From NCBI GenBank assembly GCA_029817715.1, contig JARUPY010000252.1, forward strand, positions 2,790,001 to 2,854,000: a stretch of DNA of 64,000 nt, written 5' to 3'. The stretch's first letter is position 1. Each line of letters starts with the position of its first letter. The notes beneath the pieces were generated by a model. It was not told the origin of the DNA, did no database searches, and saw nothing but the letters and a program-made list of their open reading frames with translations. Origin of the DNA: Melastoma dodecandrum. Lineage: Eukaryota; Streptophyta; Magnoliopsida; Myrtales; Melastomataceae. The position numbers and the translations under genes are program-made. Below are positions 48,201 to 59,981 of this stretch, one piece after another.

Positions 48201-49101
48201 GTTGTATCATATTCGTATCATTTTCATACTTTGTGAGTCTTACCACTTTATCTGCTTCTTCTTTTGCGAGCTTCTCCTGAGCAAATGCAAGGTTGTTACT
48301 CAGCTCATCCACGATGCAACTAAGTTCTTCCTCCTTTCTTTTGGAGGAAAATTCTGTGATAAAAATAGAAAAACAATAATTGGTCCAAAACTAGCTTCAC
48401 TCTTTTGCTGAGCAGTCAGAGAATCCCACAACAAAGTGTACCGATCTCATCGAGTCTTTGCTTGGCTGATTCAAGCGCAACCCTCAGTTGGCCTAGCTCC
48501 TGCACATATCCGACTTCGACCTCTTGAAACCATTTAATGCATAGCCGCAGCCTCTTAATATAATCGGACATGTTCTCGCATCTCTCCTGTTGGGACAAAA
48601 CAAGACCTAATCAGACCCTATTCTGGACTTGCCCGCAACAAAAGTCAAAAGCATATACACCAAGTTAGCTCGCAGCAAGCCAACCAATCCCACCTCGGGA
48701 TCAAAACACCAGAAATCAAATCAAGTGATCAAACATTGCAACAATGCAACCACTGTTAACACTCCAGCATAACCCCCGCAAACTAATTTTGACACAACAG
48801 CCAGCGAGTCACCCCACATCACAATGCGATGAAGTAAAAAAAAAGGGACCTTATAGTCGAACTTGCTCTTGGCCTTGGGCCTGTCGTTGAGGAGAGCCTC
48901 GACATCCTCCCTGGAGAACTCCATCCCGCCGCAGTCGGACCCCGCATTGCTCGCCGGAGCACCATCGACGCCCGGATCTTGTGCCCCGCCGCCGGAATTC
49001 ACCACCGCGAAGGCCTGTCGAGCTCGGACACCTCCATTTCCGTCGGCGTTGCTGCTGCCTTTGTCATTACTCCCGTTCACCTTGGCCGCCTTCCCAACCA
49101 T
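45227..49101 (-). CDS. C-terminal motor (kinesin-14) protein of the ATK family
   Basis: Minus-end-directed microtubule motor that focuses spindle poles in mitosis and meiosis. Sixteen exons on the minus strand: 49101-48850, 48586-48442, 48353-48244, 48175-48056, 47967-47764, 47657-47448, 47340-47266, 47160-47014, 46928-46793, 46713-46589, 46496-46335, 46234-46020, 45942-45861, 45780-45676, 45599-45495 and 45406-45227. They give 790 residues against about 793 in Arabidopsis ATK1. The Gly/Ala-rich tail to about residue 84 precedes a coiled coil of about 330 residues. The motor starts near 422 ([14 protein letters not shown]), with P-loop GQTGSGKT at 515-522, switch [10 protein letters not shown], switch [10 protein letters not shown] and the end DSRLSFG. 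The usual NSKLT of helix alpha-6 reads NSNLT. Confidence 0.95.
46287..46401. repeat. 35-base piece of kinesin exon copied into the adjacent intron
   Basis: AGATTGTGTGGTCTGGAATA and the following bases to about 46401, inside exon 46496-46335 (coding [12 protein letters not shown]), recur at about 46287-46321 inside the next intron with one C/T mismatch. The two copies are about 79 bases apart and in the same orientation. Confidence 0.8.
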
Positions 49102-51533
49102 CTGTACGTCGTCCGATCTCTCACAGCTCCGACGATTCCCACGTCAACATCCCACTTTCTTCATCACCCAAACAATAACCCAAAAAAGAAGACACAAGGA
49201 AGGTGCTAAAAGATCAAAACTTTAGCGACGGGAAGAAAAAAGATTTGATATTTTGTTTTCTTGTGGGGGTGAGAGCCAGTGGGTCTGTCTGTTGCTGTTG
49301 GGTTTGATTTATCCATCCGAACCCCATTTTTGAAAACCCACTGGGGTTAGAAAACTTGGCGTTTTACTCTGCTTGGGATTTGCCATGACTTCCTTTTACT
49401 TTTTAGGATCAATTCCCTGATATGAGACGTGTTAGCGTGAGGAGGAATTGTGTTGGGTTGGGCTTTCAAAGAATGTACGCAAAGATTTCAGAACCGGCAG
49501 AGAGAGTAGAGAATGTAAATACCCAATTTCACCTTTCTCTGCAATTTCAATGAGTGCCCAAACACCATAACCAAAAACCTTTCTGTAATTTGCTTGGTAT
49601 TCACATTCGCCCCCCCCCCACCTCGCCAACGCAAATCATTCACTTTCCATGTTGTTGTTAGAGTTCGGTCATAGGGATGCCTTAGGGAAGAAGGCCATGG
49701 CTGTCCTGCACCATGCCACAGTCCACGACGTCATATCGTTCCCCACCAGCCAGCACCATGTGTCGTGACACTATCACCAAACTTCTTGCTGTCTCTCACC
49801 GGCACACCAAAAACAATAAGTTCCCAAAGTTCTTTGTCCAAATACCCCTCCTTTGAAGCCACATGAGCCGAACCTGGGAAGTGACATACTCGAGGATGGT
49901 AGCAAGGTAGATGGGAGGTCCAATGCCGACACCGCACAATAGCCAACCTTGAGGAAGAGAGCGGTGAGGCCGATAGGGAACTGGAGGTCTCAGCCTTGCT
50001 GCAACTCGAGGGGGGCCAAGGGGACGATCCCAGGACGAGGATGGGTTGGGTTTTGGGATTAGACAACATTACACGAATTGGGCCATTTGGAATAATGCAA
50101 CCAACCCAGTTGAGATAGTGCTGTTTTCAAGGCTAGGGAGGGGGGAGGTCCTGTCCAGGTCCATAGTATCAGAAGTAATAATAATTGAGAGTGATTTCAG
50201 AGATTGTTAGCCTCAGATCAGATCAATGGTAGGAAAGGGACCATTAGGGGGGTCAATTATTTCTGCACCAGGGGGGAGTTGGGATTGATCCTGGTGGGGT
50301 TCAACTTCAAGTGGGAGGTGGGTTTGGATTGTGATTATAGAAAAGAAAAGAAGGGGACCCAAAATCTTACTGCCATGTCTCTCTCTCTCTCTCAACTCAA
50401 TGATTTGAGATCACTGTAGACTCTCTTCCGGCTCATCACACTTGTAATACCCACGGCCGAAGTCGGTAAGAAAGGTTGCTACTACGCTTGGAAAAATTTG
50501 CACTTTTAAGTATGTTGATTTTGGGTCCATGGAGCGAGAGAGGATGGATGTTCCTGGAATGGAGGAGCCTTTCGGTAGTCGAAGAAGCGTTAAAGTTGAA
50601 AAAGCTTGCTTATTCAGTCAATGAAGACAAATTGCAAGGCAGTTACTTACGACAGCCTCGTTCAATCCACGTGGTTAAAGTTAGTCTGTAAAAAGTATAC
50701 GACAATCTCATTTAACCAATGTAGAGAAGTTGGTTGACCACCTCGGTGCCCTTTTCGTTTGAAGTTTGTTTTCTTTATAGAATTTAACGAAAGTGAGTTC
50801 TTGTATTTTAATTTCTCTCACCGTTATTTCATTTTCGAATTCATCTTTTTTCCACGCAAACTGATCCCTAGAACGCTTTTCAATTGCTTTTGGAGCAAAT
50901 GCGATCGGATCAAACAATAACTATGTCGCGTTCGAAATGCGATACCCTTCTTGAAAATACGAATTTCCAAACGGAGCACCCTTTTCTACTAATTCTTTTC
51001 TTATTTTGACCGTACGGATGAACTGTTCCCTGGATGCCCTGTTACTTGAAAGAAAGAAACTCCATGGGATTGAGCATGGCAAGAAGCCAAATGTCAGACA
51101 CCCACCCACAAAGAAAAAGAAAACACCGAGAGGCAGAGGCAGAGGCAGGGCAGAGGTTGAGCCTAGCAGGATTGGGGTCCATTTTCTCTGACATACAATT
51201 TAGTTACTGGACAAAGACATATGTCGTTGTAAGAGGGGAGGGGGGGTGGGGGGATTCTCAATCTCCCCCTTAACATGACCGAAGACGAGACAAAAACAAT
51301 GGGATTTGTCATCATCCCAACTCCTCCTTCACCTTCTTCTTTCTTGTATCCCAGCCATTAGCTAAATAAGCTCTATGTCTGTTTCCTCCCAACCCCTTTT
51401 GCTTCCCACCTTATCCTCTCAGCTTCTTCAGTTTTTTTAAGTCATTGCATCCCATTTGCTTCCGACCATTGCCCAGTTTTGTTGTAATAAGATTTTTTTT
51501 TTCATACTGTTTTTTAGATAGTGCGTGTCTTAG
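49102..51533. other. Divergent intergenic region, kinesin (minus) and zinc-finger gene (plus)
   Basis: 2.4 kb without a recognised gene. The left end is the ATK leader. A minus frame at 51109-50708, with one TAG at 50921-50923, contains TVKIRKELVEKGAPFGNS and AIEKRSRDQFAWKKDEF and looks mildly coding, but I cannot place it. A C9 run lies at 49612-49620. The right end (51300-51520) is pyrimidine-rich and probably the leader of the zinc-finger gene. No transposon ends are seen. Confidence 0.4.
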
Positions 51534-52986
51534 ATGCCGACGGTTTGGTTCGCCCTGAGGAAGTCCCTTCACTGCAAGTCCGAGCCATCCGACGTCCACG
51601 ACCCCAAGTCCCGCCGGAACCACCCTCCCCAGCCCCACCACCTCTCCTCCATCCTTACGAAGAAGTCAGGCGCCGGAGGAGGAGGAGGGGGACGCTCCGG
51701 CTGCTCCCGCTCCATCGCTAACCTCAAGGACGTCATACATGGCAGCAAGCGCCACCTCTCCGACAGACCCCCTAGCTGCAGCCCCAGATCCATCGGCAGC
51801 AGCGAGTTCCACAACCCCATTGCTCATGAGGTCATCCTTGGGGCCTCTGGCTGCGAGCTCAAGATCACTGGTGGAGTTCTGGGAGGAGGGGGAGGCGGAG
51901 GCGGAGGCCTGGGTGGCAATGCTCTTGGGTCCGGGTTTGTTGGCACGTTGACCCCTGGGACTCCAGTTCATTACTTTAACCCTTCGTTTCGGAGCAACTC
52001 GATGACGACTCCCCCCAGGAAGAACTGCTCAATCCTTGGCGAAAAGGACGGGGCTGCCGCCTTGTTCGGGAGCAGGGGACGGGTCATAAGCAACAGGGTT
52101 TCGCTGGACGTGGACGCCAATGGGATATCGAGCATTACCTGTCACAAGTGCGGGGATCAGTTCAGCAAAATGGATGCGGCCGAGGTACATCATTTGTCGA
52201 AGCACGCAGGTAACGAATCTCTCGACTGGCTTTCCGAACACACGGTTAGCTGACGGTACAGGGTGGCATGAACCTCGGTTTATTTTATTGATTGCGAATG
52301 TGGTTGAAAACGGGGCAGTGACGGAGCTCGCAGAGGGGGACTCGTCGAGGAAGATAGTGGAGATAATATGCCGGACAGGACTGACGAAGTCGGAGACGCA
52401 ATGCAGCCGGATCGACAAGGTACTGAAGGTCCACAACATGCAGAAGACGCTAGCTAGGTTCGAGGAGTATCGTGAGACGGTGAAGATCCGGGCGAGCAAG
52501 CTCCCAAAGAAGCACCCGCGTTGCCTGGCAGACGGGAACGAGCTCCTCCGGTTCTATGGCGCTACCGTCTCCTGCTCCCTCGGGCTCAGCGGAGGCAGCG
52601 CCTCCTCCTCATCCGCATCGAGCCTGTGCCTGTCGGAGATGTGTCAGGTGTGCAGGATAATCCGGGAGGGGTTCTCGGCCAAGAGGGAGATGAGAGAGGG
52701 TGTAGGTGTATTCACGACGTCGACGAGCGGGAGGGCGATAGAGAGCATAGATGCAGGGGAGGACGAGAACGCCGACCCGGGGGCAACGACGAGGAAGGCG
52801 CTGATAGTGTGCAGGGTGATAGCGGGTAGGGTGCACCGGCCGATCGAGAACATACAGGAGATGGCAGGGCAGACGGGGTTTGATTCCTTGGCCGGGAAGG
52901 TTGGGCTCTACTCACACATAGAAGAGCTCTACCTGCTCAACCCCAGAGCTTTGCTTCCATGTTTTGTGGTGATCTGCAAACCATGA
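51534..52986 (+). CDS. C2H2-type zinc-finger protein with PARP-like C-terminal region
   Basis: Member of a plant family represented by At4g27240 and At5g54630 (from memory), function poorly known. Two exons, 51534-52209 and 52319-52986, give 447 residues. The N-terminus MPTVWFALRKSLHCKSEPSD and the segment SCSRSIANLKDVIHGSKRHL are family signatures. A Gly-rich run follows. The zinc finger is CHKCGDQFSKMDAAEVHHLSKH (Cys203, Cys206, His220, His224), ending at the intron. The C-terminal half (LLRFYGATVSC, REGFSAKRE, GVGVFTTSTSGRA) resembles a degenerate PARP catalytic fold. The His-Gly of active PARPs is Tyr-Gly here, so catalysis is unlikely. The PARP relation is my inference. Nuclear action is likely but unproven. 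Confidence 0.88.
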
Positions 52987-54559
52987 AAAACACAACCCAT
53001 AATCAAAATCATCATCAACCACGACGATTATCGTGATCATGGAGTTAGCTTTGTTCCAAATTTTTAGATGAACTAATAGCAGATGTCCTTTGTTTTTCAT
53101 CATCATCGTTATGGATGGATGGTTGTTTTTGAATTCACTGATCCGAGTGGGACAGAGAGTCATGGGTTCGATTCTCCCAGAGAAAGTAATAATAATAATA
53201 ATAATAATAATGATTAATTTTATTGGAATCTTGAATTCGGGGGGTTGTTGGGAACTCATTTATTGTAAATGACAATTCTTCTTACTTACCTTCTTACATA
53301 AAAGAAAGAATTTATTACATGTGCATATTCATGTGAAAGAGAATGGTTGGAATTGGGTGGAGTTTAGGGGTGTCCTTTCTTTTCTTTTGTGGGGGGGTGT
53401 TTGGAAGAGAAGTTTTGGGAGTATCGCTCGCTCTCACAGCATCCAACAACTTGTGTGGGAGTGTGTTGTCGTGTCAAAGTTTGTGTGTGTGTGTGTTGGG
53501 GGGGGGGGGGGGGGGAGGGGTGAATTCTTGATTATGACGAAGCATCGTCGACATTGAATCCAACCAAACATGGGAGGGGGGACAGTCCCACATCCCCTCA
53601 CACACAGCTTGGGTTTCATGCAAAAGGGGATAGAAATGAAGATTCAAATACAAACAGAGAAGGAAAGAGGCAACAAGCAAACAACCCACGTGTCGATACA
53701 AAAGCTGAACACCTTCTTTTCTTAACCAGTTTTTTGAGTTTGGACCCATCCCATTTGTCCAGAAAGATAGAGATTGTCTTTGTTTGTCCCTTAAAAAACC
53801 CATTAATCTTTCAAGTGTCCATATCTAACTGTAGACCCACTTCCCTTAGCTGTTTCACTACCCATTTTCTTTGGGTTTCTGGGGAAACAATATGTAGGAG
53901 GGAGTCCAATGAAGAGGTCCTCAAATTCTGATACTAAACACTGATTCAAAATCTGCATTTAATAAGATGAGTTTGGAGGGGAGTGGGGTAAGTCATGCCT
54001 CTTTCCTGATGCATTTAAAGGCTAAGCGGCACAAAACCCAGGAAAGAAAATGAATGAATAAATGAAAGGAAACACCGAATCTGACATTGACTCATCGGCC
54101 GCTAGAAATTACAATACAGAGAGAGAGAGAGAGGTAGAGTCTTGTGTGAAGGAAAAGGGAAAGAAACTGGTTGGTTGATTTAATTATTTGTCTTGTCCAT
54201 TGTCCACCTTTTATATTATAATATATATAATACATTTTGTATGTATATTTGCTGCAAATTTGTAATGATTACGGCGCTTGAGACAAAATCATCTGACCAC
54301 CCACGAATCGAATAAAGAAGTGGTTCCTTCTGTAGTCCACTGAAATTTATTGCCCCCCCCAGTTTAAATGTTCTGATGAGATCCAATCGAAGATTTCATG
54401 CTTAACCCAGCTGATACCAAACATTTTAACTCTTCATGGAATTTTTTTTCCAAACGAGCCATGAATGATGGATGTGTTGTGTTGTCTTCTGGTATACAAT
54501 GCTATTGTGCTCCCCTTCTTCACGAGCAATAATCAGTAAGAATGGGAGGAACATCCTCA
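52987..54559. other. Intergenic with simple repeats
   Basis: The 3'UTR of the zinc-finger gene comes first. (TAA)8 lies at 53187-53210, a TG repeat followed by G18 at 53482-53515, and GA repeats at about 54119-54133. Open frames such as 53554-53931 (plus) and 53474-53803 (minus) overlap simple sequence and have no family features. The right end flanks the fumarase pseudogene. Confidence 0.5.
53482..53520. repeat. TG repeat followed by a G18 tract
   Basis: A TG repeat is followed by eighteen consecutive G (53498-53515), one A and four more G. It resembles the T16-G19-TG tract at 38893. It lies in an intergenic region with no gene within about 500 bases. Confidence 0.9.
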
Positions 54560-56525
54560 TATTTAATGTGCTCCCCTTCTTTGGAAGACGGTAGCAGCAT
54601 TGTCGTACCCGATTTTCTATTATGAAGCCAAAAACCAAGAGCTGAATTATGATGAAAGAACAACAAAGAAGACGTGTTTCTGCAAGATTGCAGGCTAAGA
54701 TACATACTGGATTCGATGAAGTGATGAGCATTAAGGACTGCATAATGGTGCATAATCGCGATTAGCAAAACTGAAAAATTGTGGTCAGGAAACACAATAC
54801 AATAATATTCGGATCTTCAGTTCGTGGAAAGGGAAAACTGACCTCATGCAGTAATTTACAGATTCTTTTCCAGTTAGCTTGGATGCCACTAACACAGTTC
54901 TTCTGAAATGAATCAGAAGCATTGCCCGACAATCTCACTGACTGTTGATAATGTGGTACAAGTCAACTTCGCATATATTTAATCGTATAAAACTCAGGCG
55001 ATTGTCTTCAGTATATGAAACTGTAAGCCCTTAAACAACAAGAACGTAGAATTTGAAAAATGTAGGAATTTGTAAGACAAACATACTTGTAAAAGACCGC
55101 TTGCAATCATTGGCATGAATACATTTAGCTCAAAGTGACCATTTGAACCCCCACTATGACAGCAACACGGTTTCCCATTATCTGATAACATAACAAGATT
55201 GATCATCTTTTAGAATTCTTAAGGTTGAATCACATAATGAAACTAAAATAAAATAACAGTAGATTTTACCCTAGCGCAAACCATGGTAAGAGCCTCACAT
55301 TGGGTTGGATTGACCTTCCCTCGAAATGTTGTTCATCCATGATAGCATCAGTCATCTCCACCATTCAGCACTGAAAAATGTTGAAGATCTTCTTTCTAAT
55401 GGGAGAAAACTAGTAGGAGGAATATTACGGGCATAATACTGATCAACTGGTTCATTCTCAGGAAGAATGAACTCTCCAAGGCCGCATCGTGGACCAATGA
55501 ATTATAAGAAAAGGAACCGAATAAGATTTTAATCCAGGATATGGAATAAAATCATTCTATGATTTTTGTACACCAATGAACTAGAGATGCATACCGATGG
55601 GAAAGTGTCATTCGAAGATTGAGATCGGTTGACATGGTCATACGGGTGCACAAACTTTTCTCCATGCTTGTGTCCTAAGATTTTGGCAGCTCTGTCAGCA
55701 ATAACCTGAACCGACCAACATTTTAAATAGTGAACACCAAATGTGATGATTATTTCGAGACAATATTTTCATGAATCAAGAGCCACTCAACTAACTTAGT
55801 TCTGGATTCATCAGGGAAAGCTTAAGATGGATACCTCGTTTACTCTGAGTGCCACTGCCAGTCTGCCATATGACAAGTGGGAAATGATCGTCCAACTTGC
55901 CCTCGGCAACTTCTTCAGCCGCTTGCATTATGGACTTCCCGATGGTAGGATCACCACTGCTCCATATTCACCAGCAAGCAACGCAGCACACTTTTGTCCA
56001 TGTCTTCTTCTTCTACGGAACATCTCACATCGACCCCAACAACTTTTTCTACCAACAAATTCTCAGTCTGTCATTGTCTAGAAAGCACATATCCAACTTA
56101 ATCATCTAAAACCTTCTTGGAATTCACAAACTTCCAATCTCCGAAATTTGTTCTCATGGCAAAGCAATGGAGATCAGTTCATCGCAGCCTAAGTCGGAGC
56201 AAGTTCGTAACTTGATAACATCTAGACAACAGAAAGGGAAAAGCGAAAGAATGAGAGACCTTTGCCGTGAACTTCCTAAGGACTCCGAAGGCGCGGATGA
56301 TGGGCAGGGGCATTCTCTCCGTCGCCACCGATCTAGAAATTCTTCAACGATCTCTGCGTCTGAGCCCCCCACAACCTGAAACCAAAAGAAATCCCACAGA
56401 AAGACCGGAAATTGAAGCCAAGAAGAAGAGAGTAGTAAAAGGCGCGGTGTCGCACCTGTCATTGGGGACAAGTATCGGTCCGAAGGTGTCCTCTTCCCTG
56501 GACGAGGACGAGTACCACCTGGGAC
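54560..56525 (-). pseudogene. Fumarase (fumarate hydratase, class II) pseudogene
   Basis: The minus strand keeps, in the right order and largely with introns, pieces of mitochondrial-type fumarase. They are SSREEDTFGPILVPND (near 56510), LWGAQTQRSLKNF and MPLPIIRAFGVLRK (56370-56260), [20 protein letters not shown] (near 55950), [20 protein letters not shown] (near 55710), NPTQCEALTMVCA (near 55320), GNRVAVIVG then SNGHFELNVF (near 55160), KNCVSGIQANWKRICKLLHE (near 54900), SLMLITSSNP and IGYDNAATV. Breaks: TAG in place of the Glu of NFEIGG; loss of bases before MPLPII shifts the frame; about 11 bases lost after SGTQS; one base lost in the GGSNGHF region. No full-length protein is possible. 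Retained introns show it came from gene duplication, not retroposition. Confidence 0.9.
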
Positions 56526-56754
56526 ACAAGGCGCTGCCGCCATGCCAGGCCGACCCACAAAGCCGCCTGAGGGAGGGCCGGGCTGGAGTTACTGGCGGGA
56601 GTCGTCGGGGCGGCGCGTGGTTAAAGAAATGAATATCGGGGTGTTAATTAATCAACAAAAGAAATTACATTTTTGGTCTCCAATAAATTTTGGGCGTGTC
56701 CGACAAGACCCAAAAACCCTAGACAAACCTCTCCGAACCTAAAACCCCGGGAAA
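56526..56754. promoter_or_regulatory. Divergent promoter of pICln (plus) and the fumarase pseudogene (minus)
   Basis: About 230 bases lie between the first fumarase-like codons and the pICln start codon. An ACCCTAG telo-box-like motif occurs at about 56718. No ATG in frame with the fumarase pieces was found in this stretch, so the mitochondrial presequence exon seems lost or unrecognisable. Confidence 0.4.
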
Positions 56755-58345
56755 ATGGTGGTCGGTCTGAGAGAATTCAACCAGCGGATCGGGGCCGGAG
56801 CACCCCTCCTCGACGCAGAAAATGGGGAGGATCTCATGCACGTGCAGTCTGGGGTGTCCATCGTCCTCGACGGCAGGAGTCCCGAGCACCAGGGGACTCT
56901 CTACATATCGACCCAGTTAAGAAGAAACCATTTCTTTCTTTGTTTTTGTAATGGAAGCTGAGGAAAGGTCGGGTTTTTGGTCTTATAATGAAGTGGGGTT
57001 CTGTGCAGGAGAGTGATATGGTTGAGCGACGTCGATCCGAACAAAGGCTATGCGGTGGATTTCTTGTCGGTGTCTCTTCACGCGGTCTCCAGGGACCCTG
57101 AAGCTTACCCTTTTCCTTGCATATACACCCAGGTGAAGATTGGAGCCTTCCCTCTTCCTTTCCATTCTGAGGAAACCCTGATTCTTTTGGCATCACGCTG
57201 GGTTTTGAATGTTTTGCTCTATATTTGAGTTAGATATGAACATATTGTTCGTCTTTTTAGAAGAAGCAAATGCCCATTTAGCCTTAAAAGTTAAAACTGC
57301 CAGCGAAGGAGACCTATGATCGGGTGGTTTGATGGTGTGTGATGATAACTTGTCCTTTAGATTGTTCCATGGGAAGCTTTGTTTAGGTTCTTTTGTGCTG
57401 GTCATTTGGTTGCTTTAGTTTATGTGCGAACTTGTTTCTGCTGCTCTTTCTTTTTCATCTCTAAATGTGATTCTAGTGATTGAATTATGATTCCCGAGTC
57501 AGCAACGCTGGAGGGTAATCAACCCCCTTGAGATTTATGTTTTGAGTTACTAAGTCGCTGCTACTCTGCTGAAAGATCGAGACTGGGGATGAGGAAGAAG
57601 ATGAGTCTGATGGATCGGATGCAGAGAATGTGGAAGCTTTGGACTTGTCCAGAGTTAGAGAGATGAGGCTTATTCCCTCCGACCCCGAGCAGTGTATGCT
57701 TCATCACTTATCTTTGATTACTTCTATTGTTCACAAATCAAATATCTTCTTATAATTATTGTACTCCTTCTGATAGTGGATACTCTATTTGAGATATTCT
57801 GCGAGTGCGCGGAACTCAATCCGGAGCCCTCTGATGGTGAGTGGTACCACCATAAACTGGTTGAGTCATGCTTGTTTCTTGATGCCTTTATTCTATCGCC
57901 ATTCACTGCTTCACATGGTCTAATAATTGTGCATCCTTTACAGAAGAAGAAAGTGGAGAACATAACTGGGTTTTTAGTGCTGATATGATCAATAATGATA
58001 CTGAGGGTGAGCCACATTTACTTGTAATATGATTACTATGCTGAATGTACGTGTTTACCATGCTGACATTGCATAAGTGACTGCAGAAGGTGATGGTCCT
58101 GCGTGGGATTCTTCAGCTAGTATGGCCAGTTCAATTGGTCATTCCAATGGCAATCATGACCTGTCCCGAAATGTTCTTGAGGTAAGTCGTGAAGATCGGT
58201 AGTTTAAACACCGTATATGCAATATGTTGTGATACTCGACAATTGACCTTTGGCTTCATTATTGTTTTGGCAGCTTCACATAAATGATCAACGATTTGAT
58301 GATGCCGAGGAGATGGAACGCGACAGTAACGGAGATCATGTTTGA
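56755..58345 (+). CDS. pICln (chloride conductance regulatory protein, methylosome subunit)
   Basis: Chaperone of Sm-protein assembly that works with the arginine methyltransferase PRMT5 and feeds the spliceosomal snRNP pathway; the chloride-channel name is historical. Seven exons: 56755-56915, 57009-57132, 57576-57693, 57777-57836, 57944-58006, 58087-58181 and 58274-58345, giving 230 residues, the usual plant length. The PH-like domain contains VQSGVSIVLDGRSPEHQGTL, RVIWLSDVDPNKGYAVDFLS and the YPFPCIYTQIE motif. The acidic segments DEEEDESDGSD and EEESGEHNW bracket QLDTLFEIFCECAELNPEP. The donor at 57693 (CAGT|GTATGC) was chosen because it restores QLDTLF. All other junctions have standard signals. 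The gene is in the cytosol/nucleus class and probably constitutive. Confidence 0.93.
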
Positions 58346-58664
58346 TGTGCTTACGCCTCTTGCTTTGATATGCTGTTAAAAATGTTTCGGGCTGTTACGA
58401 GTAGGACTGTTTGGTGAAACCATCTTTCTTTTCTCGACCCCAAAAAGGTCCTTTGAAGAATGGCAAATGCTTAGGGGTGTACTTGATTTCCAATCAAAGG
58501 TCGTTAAAGTCATTAGTTTCAACTTGAACTGAGAACTCGCAAAACAGGGAACTCCGATTTTTTCATTAAACATAGGAAGAATGCTGGAACCAAAAAGATT
58601 AACTAGCTACCATCTGCGGTGACCTCAAACAAAGGATTGTCTAAATAGGAAGAGCTTCCGGCAT
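58346..58664. other. Convergent 3'UTRs of pICln and RPL24
   Basis: About 320 bases between two stop codons on opposite strands. Minus-strand open frame 58376-58573 has no family features. Nothing else is seen. Confidence 0.5.
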
Positions 58665-59641
58665 TTACGAGGATGCTCCTGATGTCGTAGCCACCTCGGC
58701 CACCCCTTTGTTCTCCTTCAGTTTCTTCCAATTCTCAGTGCTGTCAATGATCTCACCGGTCTTGATCAAGTATCGCACCCTTGTTCCATCATCTAGAACC
58801 TTGTGACCTACCCGACTTGCCACTTCCTTGTCCTTGGAGTAAAGCATAACGTTTGAGCTATGAACAGGTGCCTCGACCTGCAATTCAGATCAACATACTT
58901 CACAACCTCCTAGCATATAATCCCGAAGAAGAAGACGCTTGTCCGATGCCTAGGGAAGACGAACCTTTACGATTTGACCCTGCTCGCCTTCTTCCCGACT
59001 TTTGACGTGCTTCGTCTTTAGGTTCACTTCGCTGATAACCACCGTGCTGTTATGCTTGAAGATCTTTGTTATCTCCCCAATCTTTCCCTTATCGCGTCCG
59101 GCTATTACCTTCACCGAATCGCCAATCTTGACGTGCATCTTATGCAAAACGGGAAGACTGTTTGGCTTGCATTCTTTACGCTCCCAGCGCTTCAGCTGCA
59201 ATCACAAGAGCAGGCAAAAACACATATAAACAGTCAATCACCCGACGATTTCATCTTGTCCCAAAGCCAAACCCAAGTAAAGCCACTCACCTTGGAAGAT
59301 ATAAGGCATGGCTTCTCCCTTTTCTCGACCTACACCACGACATCAGGCAATTTCAATATCCATTTCAAAAGCCCACAATAACGAAAACCGAAACCAAGGG
59401 AGGCGGAAACCAAAGAGGGCAGAGGCTTTCGCTCCCTTCAACATAGCAGGCGACAACAACAATCACAATCGCTGCAGACACCAAAAACCGGCAAAAGCCC
59501 ACAACTCTGTTCCTTAACCCAAAGGACAGCGACCATCTCCCCAGAAAATGTCAACGCAGAGACAAAAACCCTCACCGGGGCAGGAGCAGCAAAGTGCGGC
59601 AATGACAGTCGCTGGCCGAAGAAGGAACTCACTGCAGCCAT
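58665..59641 (-). CDS. RPL24: Plastid 50S ribosomal protein L24
   Basis: Nuclear-encoded bacterial-type L24 (uL24c), an assembly initiator of the large plastid ribosomal subunit. Four exons on the minus strand: 59641-59576, 59329-59291, 59195-58965 and 58877-58665, giving 182 residues. The first 35 residues ([20 protein letters not shown] onward) are Ser/Ala-rich and lack acids near the start, typical of a plastid transit peptide. The KOW motif follows in [20 protein letters not shown], then [20 protein letters not shown] and the bacterial-type [16 protein letters not shown] plastid-specific C-terminal extension ([19 protein letters not shown]) is present. The gene is adjacent to CRLK1, as in Arabidopsis (At5g54600 and At5g54590, from memory). 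Confidence 0.94.
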
Positions 59642-59981
59642 GGCTGCCCCTCTTACTGGGTTGCAGGGGAGAAATGGGAATTTGGGAACAGAGGAAAAAT
59701 TCGGATAACGTTGTCGCCTGTTGTTTTCCTTGTATTGGGTCCAATGACATTTATCAGGCCCATATGGGCCAACGTATGAAAGCCCAACTAGGATCCAAAA
59801 TCAAGCCCATTTGTGAATGAGGAATAATATTTTACAAGGGGAAGGAGGAGACGAGAGTTTCCCCCACAAAATCTGTTGACAACTAAACGCCTACATAAAG
59901 CAGCTATCAAAAGCAAGCAGCGAGACCAGTTGAAGACCCCACAAAATCAACAAATTCGTCAAAGTAAAAGGAGTGATATGT

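Noticed and set aside
53554..53931. 125-codon plus frame after the zinc-finger gene
   Set aside because: It overlaps simple sequence, has no family features, and another frame on the other strand is equally open.
56154..56558. 134-codon minus frame beginning MGRPGMAAAPC
   Set aside because: It reads through fumarase exon and intron in the wrong frame; the fumarase motifs lie in other frames, so it is part of the pseudogene.
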